Assembly: GCA_944990035.1 (NCBI GenBank)
Contig: CALYLX010000098.1
Span: 620,001 to 684,000 of the forward strand
DNA length: 64,000 nucleotides
Source of the DNA: Clitopilus passeckerianus
Lineage: Eukaryota > Basidiomycota > Agaricomycetes > Agaricales > Entolomataceae
Direction: 5' to 3'
The position numbers and the translations under genes are program-made. Positions 56,601 to 64,000 of this stretch are shown here, one piece after another. The notes below the pieces were generated by a model that had not been told where the DNA came from, made no database searches, and saw only the letters and a list, made by a program, of their open reading frames with translations. Numbering within the stretch: position 1 is the stretch's first letter; every line of letters begins with the position of its first letter.

Positions 56601-58999
56601 GCGGTGACGTTCCCGCGGGATCCAGGGTACGTCCACGCAGAGACCCCGCATACACAAGTCTTCTAGGAGATGCACCAGACGAGGACGGCAGGACACCTTT
56701 TAGCTATGCGGCCCAATACGGCCAGGAATCAATTGCCAAGCTCCTTATCGAACACGGAGATATTGAAGTAGATTCAAAGGACAATGTTGGCATGACCCCT
56801 TTTTCATATGCGGCTAGGTCAGGTCAGGAGCCGATCATCAAGCTCCTGCTTGAGCACGGAAGCATCAAAGTGGACTCAAAAGACAACAATGGGCGGACAC
56901 CATTTTCATACGGGGCCGAGCTTGGTCAGGAACCAATCGTCAACCTCCTGCTCGAGCACGGAGGCGTTGACGTGAACTCAAAGGACGGCAATGGCTGGAC
57001 TCCCTTGTCCTACGCAGTTCGGTGGGGCCACGACTTAATGGTCAAGCGCCTCCTTGAGCACGGGAGCATCGAAGTGGACTCGAAGGATAACGACGGCCTG
57101 ACTGCCCTTGCCCATGCAGTAGAGCATGCCCACGAGTCAATCATCAAGCTCCTGCTTGATCACGGAAGTGTTGACGTAGATTGGAAAGCCACAAATGGTC
57201 GATCTCTCCTTTCATACGTGGCTGGGCGGGGCCAGGAGTCAATCGCCAGGCTTCTGCTTGAACATGGAGGTGCCGATGTGGATTCAAAAGACAACGACGG
57301 ACGAACCCCTTTTTCATACGCGGCCGAGAATGGTCATGCCTCGATCATCGAGCTCCTTCTGGACCATGGGGGCGTCGAGGTGGACTTGAGGGACAAGGAC
57401 GGCCGGACTCCCCTCGCACATGCGGCATTGAGGGACGAGGAGTCAATCATCAGGCTCCTCCTGGGATTTGGTGGTGTCCAGGTGGATTCCAAGGATAACA
57501 CTGGCCGCACTCCCTTTTCATATGCGGCTCAGTGCGGTCCAGAGTCGATCGTCAAGCTCCTCCTTGAGCATGGAGGTGTTGAGATGGACTCCAAGGACAG
57601 CGTTGGCCGGACTCCCTTTTCATACGCGGCTCAATGTGGCTCAGAGTCAACAGTTGGGCTCCTTCTTGAGCATGGGGGAGGGGTCGAGGTGGATTCGAAG
57701 GGTGACAATGGACGGACTCCCTTTTCATATGCCGCTGAGCGAGGCCATGACTCAATTATCAAGCTTCTGCTTGAGCGTGGAGGCGTGAATGTGGACTTGA
57801 AAGATGATGATGGCAGGACACCCTTTTCTTATGCTGCAGAGAATGGCCATGAGTCGATCATCAGACTCCTCCTTGAGCATAGAGGTGTCGAGGTGGACTT
57901 GAAGGACAACAATGGCCGTACTCCTTTCTCATATGCGGCGCAGTGCAGTTCGGAGTCGATCGTCAGGCTCCTCTTCGATTATGGACCTATCGAGATCAAT
58001 CCAAGGGACAGCAGCGGCCGAACTCCCTTCTCATATGCTGCTGAGCGAGGCCAGGAGTCAATCATCGGGCTCCTGCTCGACGACGGTGGTATTGAAGTGG
58101 ACTTGAAGGATAATGATGGTAGGACCCCCTTTTCATACGCGACTGAGTGGGGGCAAGACGCAATTATCAAGCTTCTCCTTGACCATGGCGGTGTCAATGT
58201 GGATTCAATGTGCACCAATCGCCGGTCTCCCTTTTCATATGCGGCCGGCTGGGGCCGGGTCTCAACCATCATGCTCCTTCTCGAGCATGGCGGGGTTGAT
58301 GTGGACTCGCAGGACAACGATGGCCGTACACCCCTTTCATACGCAGTGGAGTCTCACCAGAAGTCGGTCGTCGCCGTCCTTCTCAAACATGGGGGCGTCG
58401 AGGTGGACTCCAAGGACAGTTATGGCCGGACCCCCCTTTCATATGCGGCTTCGATAGGGTCAGAGTCCATCACCGAACTTCTTTTTGAACATAGAGGCAT
58501 TGAGGTGGACTCAAAGGATAACGACGGTCGGACTCCCTTCTCATACGCAGCTGCAAGTGGTGCGGAGTCAATAATCCGAATTCTCCTGGAGCATGGGGGC
58601 GTCGAGGTGGATTTGAGGGACTCTGGTGGCCGGACTCCATTTTCGTACGCAGCTCAGAGTGGTGAGGAGTCTCTCATCCGACTCCTCCTTCATCGTGGGG
58701 GTATCAAAGTGGCTACCCAAGATAACATGGGACGTAGCGCCCTTTCTTGGGCCAGCAGCGGTGATTGCTGGATTCGGGACCAATCAAAAGTCCTTGGCGC
58801 TATTCGACTTCTTCTTACGCACGGTTTGGATGTAAATTTGGTGGATTACGAGGGCAGGACCGCGCTTCATTACGCGAGGCAAGTTGTCAAGGCATCAGAC
58901 TACAGATCAAGGCACTGGCAGTGTGTCGTAGACTTGTTGGAGGCAAGCGGGGCAGTTGAGTTACCGTTGAGTGGTACCACTGTGGACCAAATTATTTAA
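53697..58999 (+). CDS. NLR-D: membrane-anchored NACHT-ankyrin gene with about 23 ankyrin repeats, frameshift in exon 1
   Basis: Exons: 53697-54136, 54192-54290, 54348-54593, 54659-54664 (6-nt micro-exon), 54717-54887, 54940-54964, 55020-55586, 55641-56011 and 56064-58999. The anchor MLYLLLFGAVALSGYLSW is at the start. Near 53885-53905 the frame of the anchor and that of VEEDRRILQEYTWAS no longer agree (one-base shift with a local deletion), so either the protein starts downstream without the anchor or exon 1 is broken. The rest is uninterrupted: Gly-rich GSDFVAGGDIYNVAGDVW, Walker A GIPGVGKT, YLVLDALDEYSV, KLLITSR, linker TTQEFFGRFQRKYF, then 23 ankyrin units. This is the only NLR in the array without a transposon in it. 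Confidence 0.85.
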
Positions 59000-60850
59000 A
59001 CTCGTACATAGTACATTTCAACAAGTGTGGAATGACATGTTGCTCCAATACGGTACTCGAGATAAACTGCACATATGTCGCGATTTTACTTGTCACTGAG
59101 TACCTGCTCATCCTTCAACGTTAATGTTCATCATTCAACCTTGAAGCCATGAACATTTCCAACTATACTGTGAACCGTACAATATTCGATAACATAAGAA
59201 CGAATCGATCGGCCACTTCACGATGTTGCCGTCGCTTTCCGCGCTCTTTCCCATCACTCCCCGTCGCTGGGCCCATTGCCTCCATGATGGCTCAGAGGTT
59301 TGGGTCTCGGGCCAGGTGCTTGGGCAGTTCCCATCCTCCAAACTGTTCAGACTTCCCCCCCTCAACCATGAACGTTGAGAGGAAAATAAAGATCGTTTCC
59401 TATCTTGTATCAAGCACGGAAGCATCGGGGCTGAGAGAAATACCATTATACGCAGACGGTCGTCGGTCCAGGACCTGCAGATACGTAGAAGATGTCTGCT
59501 TTCGAGCCATCCCCATAGCAGGCCGAGGGTGAATGTGGGGCAGCAGGGGTGCGGAGGTTGGTCTCTCATAGAGAATAGTCAGCGAGAGCGGTTAGCAGGG
59601 ACAAATCCAATTCTGAAGCAATCTAGTAACGCGAGGATGTTTAGATTCAAGTTGAGGACCACTGGCGGAAGAAACAATGGAATGGATGCTCGAAGATCGT
59701 CTGCCTTTGTCACATCTAATTCCGGAGCAGTCTAAAAACAATAAATATTAATACGATGGATATGATAAGGATAGAAAGAAGAGGTACTAACTGTGCATGA
59801 ATATGATCGAATCTTGCCCCGTTCTTGCTGCTTCATTCTCCCAGCCTATCCGTCAATTGCTCATCAGCTCCATCCTCCTCCACTCCTCTCCCTGAGCCTG
59901 CATGTAGGCTCGGTTCTCTCATCCACCGCCGGTATGACCCCAAGTATCAAGCGCCAAGCCCATGATGCATCGCAGCGGCCAACGCTTGCAGGGGGTGGAA
60001 AGAAGCCACAGCCGCTTTAGGGTCCTCGTCGTCCTCGCCTTCCTCCCCCGCAGCTGTACGTTTTGCAACGCATAGAAGAACGCGCTTTCGAGCCCGGGGG
60101 TGCATCACTGTATCTTCAGCGTCGGAGGGTGAAGAAAGGAAAATATGCGAAGTGGTCCCAGGCTCCACTTCCAGGAACTGGTGGGCGAGCTGGAGGAAGG
60201 AGGCGAGTGCTCGTAATTGGTTGGATTCGCGGAGAGTGGTGAATGTGGGTTCTTAGGTGGAAAGGGATGCGGCCAGGGCAGGTGGTGAGATGAGAGGTGA
60301 CTTTGACTCCAACTTGGGAGCAGTTGCGTAAATTAGGATGGGGGAGGAGGGGCGGGATTGCGTTGTTCTTGTTCTCGTTTCGCCTTCTCCTCGGCATCTG
60401 CGGGAGTGCTTGGTCGTTTGTCATGAACACCTTCATCTTCGTCGCCTTGTTGATAACTTGGACGCATCTTCCCCTACAGTAGCGTGGTCGACGTTAGCGA
60501 GGTGCTGGGTACGCCGGCCTCGTTTTTGGGAGATTTTGGCGGGGTCGGTTTATATCCGAGCAGGACCTACGAACGGGTTAACAAAGTGAAACAGAAATGA
60601 GTTTGAAAGGAAACATACGCCAGTAGTAGGGGGGGGGACATTCATGCGTAGTGCGATTGGCCATGTACCCGAGGTTTGAACGTCACTGGTGTTGGAAGGA
60701 CACAGGATGAGGATATCAAGGTTTGGTGTATGGTAAATTTGGCGAGTAGACAAAGACAAAGGGAAGACATCGGTCGAGGCCACGCACTCAATTCAGAAAG
60801 TAATACATCGATGGTCCCTTTCCGTTCCTTTCGACGGCGTACCAATTTTG
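59000..60850 (-). pseudogene. relic of the minus-strand gene behind NLR-D
   Basis: Pieces match the third gene of units A and C: VCFLSNSFLFHFVNPFVGPARI (about 60550-60615), a MKVFMTNDQALPQM segment (about 60390-60436), and the spacing around 59560-59800 (GATATGATA... block, as at 17130-17160). No open model spans them. The small membrane and plus-strand genes are absent here. Confidence 0.3.
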
Positions 60851-61474
60851 GTCATAGCTCAAGGGTGTGTTGCTGAGTCATGGACTGCCAGGAGTTCTTT
60901 CATCGCATAAAGCATTTCTCGAATACCACGATGGCAGTTAGACTCTGGCAGAACGACATGTGAATAGTGTGCACCTATGCAGGAAAACACTTGTTGCGTT
61001 CAAAAATGTTGTAAAATATTCCTCATTATATTGCCGTTTTGACTTAAAATATGCTTACTTAACGCTTCAGATTTATCATTTTCTTATGTTTTACAAACGT
61101 TTTTGGAAATCGTACAAATGTCAATCAAATTTGGAATTATATTTAAATTTTTAACGCAAACTTTGCCATTTGGGACAACAAATGCTGGCTTGCTCTCCGT
61201 GCCATGTGCTATCCCCAACAAATCCACGATGCAGCAATGAACCTGACACAAAAGACTCATCTCCCAACTGAAGAATTGTTCTTCAACCTATTGGCATCGC
61301 CCCGATGGCGGGCTTCCGAAATGACATTGAGAACTGGGTGGTGGTACAAATTTCAAGAGCGAGTACAAGATTTATGAGTCAACATGTTAGAGGAGGTAGG
61401 CATAGTCATAGAAATCAGAGACGATGAAAATGTTTCAGGTCAACGAAATGGGTTGGGGAAGCGACGCCTGAACG
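60851..61474. other. intergenic, AT-rich, no gene seen
   Basis: 60990-61160 is strongly AT-rich. It marks the right border of the NLR array. No coding or RNA gene was supportable. Confidence 0.5.
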
Positions 61475-64000
61475 CTAGCGCCCTGAAAACAGATCCGGGC
61501 TCCATGGAGTTTCGTCGTCCACCGACCCACTGGCAGGAGCAACAGTCTTCTCTTCCACGCGAATCCCAACACCGTTGAGATCCCAGACGTGCACCTCTTT
61601 GTGCGGCGGGGCGGATATGTCGATTAGGTGTCGAAGTGGCCCGTCATTCCTCTTGACATAGACTTGGGAACGTGAGGAATCAGTCGACAGATTCAGTTTT
61701 TTAAGGAGAAAATAAGCTGACCACGTCGCACAATATGTGCTAGTACGTCTTTGTCGAGTTCCCTTGCTTCCGCTTTGCCCCGCAAGTCGTCTCCGTGCTC
61801 AATTTGGAACGCTACGGGTTTGATCCGCAGCTATAAATTTGGATTAATATCGAGTTGAAAGGTTGAAGTACGACTGCTTACGCTGATGAAACACTTTTCC
61901 CAGTGCACCGTAAAGTACTCATGGTATACTTCCTTGTCCTTTACCAAAGTAGGTGCAGCAAGACCGCTGGCTCGGCCTTCGCCGTGGTTCGTCACGTAGG
62001 ACACAGCGTAGCTAGGTGATTTCAAGTTTCAGTCACTGGAAAGTCACACAGAGTCCCTCCACTCCGACACTCACCTAATCTTGTCGCCTCGCTCATAGCC
62101 AGGACCACGTACTGCGTCATGCACGTCCAGCCCATTCTTCGCGGCAAACTCCAAGGCCTGTTTTTCCTTACTAGGTGCTTCAATATGAATATCAACAGCG
62201 GGTCCGTTTGGAACATTGGGGGGCGCATTGTGTTGCCAGCGATCCGCTGATTTGTTTGGGGTTAGAGCATTGCTTGACCGAACGATCGATATCCGAGCTT
62301 ACCAGAGATGCGCCATCTGTGGGCCGTTTCACGAATAACTCTAGTCGAAGCTTCAAAGTAGGCCGACTGAACACCTAAGTATCCCGTATTGAGTGCTACT
62401 GTGAGTTCGTGGACTTGCTCCTTATCGTGTTCATAATTGTCCCTTGAGCCCGTTCTGTAAATTGTACGACATCCTGTGAGTGACAGCACAAAAATGAAAT
62501 TGTGGGACGAACTGCACAAGGATCAGCTTCTTTATCGTGTAATGCCAGCGTGTGAGGGGGAACTTTGCCCAGCCTACTCCATATGCTGGATATTCGTCGG
62601 TGAAGCTGTAGTGACTATCAGCGATGTTCCTAAATGAATATACTTCAGAGACTTACAAACAAACCTGTCTGGACCTCTCCGACTCCTTGTAGCTCGAAAT
62701 CGAAGAAATATCCTCGTGCCGCCTCTCCCAGAGCTTCTCAAGGAATCCAGGCGCTCCCGAAGCATCTCCCAGAATGAAATCCGCGGAATGCTTCGCGTTG
62801 CGAATCGCCTACACATGAGGGAAGGTTAGCATGGTCGGAATCTTGTATCCCAAAGAGTCAAAACTTACGGCTTCTAAATCACCCACCCACGCTTCCCTGA
62901 TGGCCATGTATCCGGCTATATTTATCTATTTAATCGCGCGACGCACGTATCTCAACGACACTCACACATAAGATCAGCGTTCTCCGAGGTGAAGACAGAA
63001 TGGGCCCAGTAAGAGCGTAGCGTTAACATCATCTGAAAATGAATTAGGCTGCGAGAATACGTTGCATTATGCCACTGGTTTCTCACCTTATCATAGGTTA
63101 ACAACCAGTTAACGCCCAGAACGTAAAGGTCAAGAATCTCTTGCGTAGGAGGCATATGGTCGGTCATGTAGGTCTCCAGGTCTTGGACAGCCTCCTTAAG
63201 CTTGGCGTACTTCAATTGCAATTCCCCCGTGTTGCGTCCTTCTGCACCCAGGTAATGTTTGATTTCTTGGTTCTCGTTATAGGAAATGAATGAGTGGAGC
63301 CTCTCGACGTGATCGTTCCACCAATCACTGGAAGCTCGAGTTTCAGTGTCCGACTAAGAAAGGAAAACGAAGAAATGACTTACATAGCGTGCCTAATATC
63401 CACTTCGTGTTTCTCATACGCCACGTGAACCTCTTTTAACTCCTCTTCTCTCTTGTCATCTCCACGGCGGACCTTATTGTTTTCTTCCGTTTTTTTAATT
63501 TCCGCGTTGAGTTCGGCGATGTCCTTGGCCACCGCTTCTCCCAACGTGTCAAGTTCAGCGGACAGGTGGGTTTGGAGCTCGTCAAGTCGTTTCTTAAGGG
63601 CAATCTTGGTGTCCGAAATTGCAGCGGAGGACTCTTTGATCAAGGCCTTAACGTCGTTCAGGTCGGGTAGAACTGCCTCCGTTGTCGACTCCTGTGTATG
63701 ACTCCCACCAAAGATAGACTCTACAGCGGAGATACCCTTAGATACGAGGGGCCCTGACAGAGATATTCTTTGAGATGTCGCACAACAATCGGAGAGAAAA
63801 TACTCACCAACACCAGGAATAAGATCCGTTAGACCAGGTAATAACTTGCCAGCTTGCTTGAGCAAAGAGCTTGGCTCCCACTAAATCATAGCGAAATTCA
63901 ATACATCAGCAAATCGCCGAAAAACAGATCCGAGAGGAGGTCACCTTCACATCGGGAGCTATGACGTGGGTAACGCCTTCAGCAACTTTGCCCAGAAAAC
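61475..64000 (-). CDS. unrecognised 13-exon gene, helical N-terminal half, 5' end outside window
   Basis: I do not recognise the family. A fully phase-consistent model on the minus strand is: >64000-63945, 63880-63808, 63753-63384, 63327-63087, 63032-62966, 62915-62869, 62808-62657, 62605-62513, 62454-62303, 62246-62075, 62011-61882, 61830-61725 and 61662-61475 (stop TAG), about 615 residues. Introns are 48-64 nt. The N-terminal part has a small Gly/Pro hydrophobic stretch (LLPGLTDLIPGVGPLVS), then a long charged coiled-coil-like region (KESSAAISDTKIALKKRLDE and onward, about 63420-63660). Aromatic-rich helices follow (DWWNDHVERL, NWLLTYDKMMLTLRSYW). The C-terminal third looks mixed or beta (SYAVSYVTNHGEGRA, KCFISLRIKPVAFQIEHGDD). 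The layout of hydrophobic helices plus coiled coil before a beta-rich end could suit a membrane-acting protein, but that is speculation. It is intact as far as visible. Confidence 0.7.

Noticed and set aside
61384..61578. Plus-strand ORF at the array border
   Set aside because: It is antisense to the last exon of the phase-consistent minus-strand gene.
1..64000. CRISPR arrays, bacterial operons, rRNA or tRNA genes
   Set aside because: Tandem repeats here are ankyrin codons or LTRs. No cloverleaf or rRNA-like sequence was noticed, although a covariance-model scan was not possible.

Overview
The window is TE-rich nuclear DNA of a filamentous basidiomycete, most likely a mushroom-forming Agaricomycete. 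The evidence is: genes cut by many 47-65 bp GT-AG introns, a Plavaka-type DNA transposase, Ty3/gypsy chromoviruses, and NACHT-ankyrin NLR-like genes of the kind expanded in these fungi. No bacterial or organellar signal was seen.

Layout. 1-3613 is the 3' part of a Plavaka element with an apparently intact 10-exon transposase. From 3614 to 58999 runs a direct tandem array of four NLR-like genes on the + strand, named here A (3614-6350), B (19606-31641), C (35792-46703) and D (53697-58999). Their architecture is: N-terminal membrane anchor, conserved linker, short Gly-rich segment, NACHT NTPase, and 7 to 23 ankyrin repeats. Behind A, B, C and partly D lie related copies of three small unrecognised or decayed genes, so a roughly 8-12 kb unit has been duplicated. 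The A and C units are recent duplicates. 61475-64000 holds the 3' part of an unrelated 13-exon minus-strand gene that I do not recognise.

Three complete LTR retrotransposons of two related chromovirus families sit in the array. Family B (8436-15425, +) lies behind NLR-A and has intact ORFs. Family A copy 1 (22691-29929, -) lies inside the ankyrin exon of NLR-B, with target duplication GAGGA. Family A copy 2 (36637-43838, +) lies inside NLR-C, with target duplication GAATG. LTR pairs within each element are identical or differ by one base, so all three insertions are young. The Plavaka element ends in GTG exactly where NLR-A homology starts, in the codons next to Walker A, so it probably cut NLR-A too. 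Three of the four NLRs therefore look transposon-split, NLR-B also has two nonsense codons, and NLR-D has a frameshift in its first exon.

The most unusual biology is in the retrotransposons. Each carries a TATA box, then about 33 nt later an 11-nt sequence exactly complementary to the primer binding site just after the LTR, which is the hallmark of Tf1/sushi self-priming. From that inferred RNA start to the Gag ATG there is not one ATG in any frame over 617 nt (family B) or 772 nt (family A). The leader nevertheless contains a long open frame in phase with Gag. Both families end Gag in a run of five T with Pol open in the -1 frame, and both carry a third ORF with two zinc-knuckle-like clusters between Pol and the 3' LTR.
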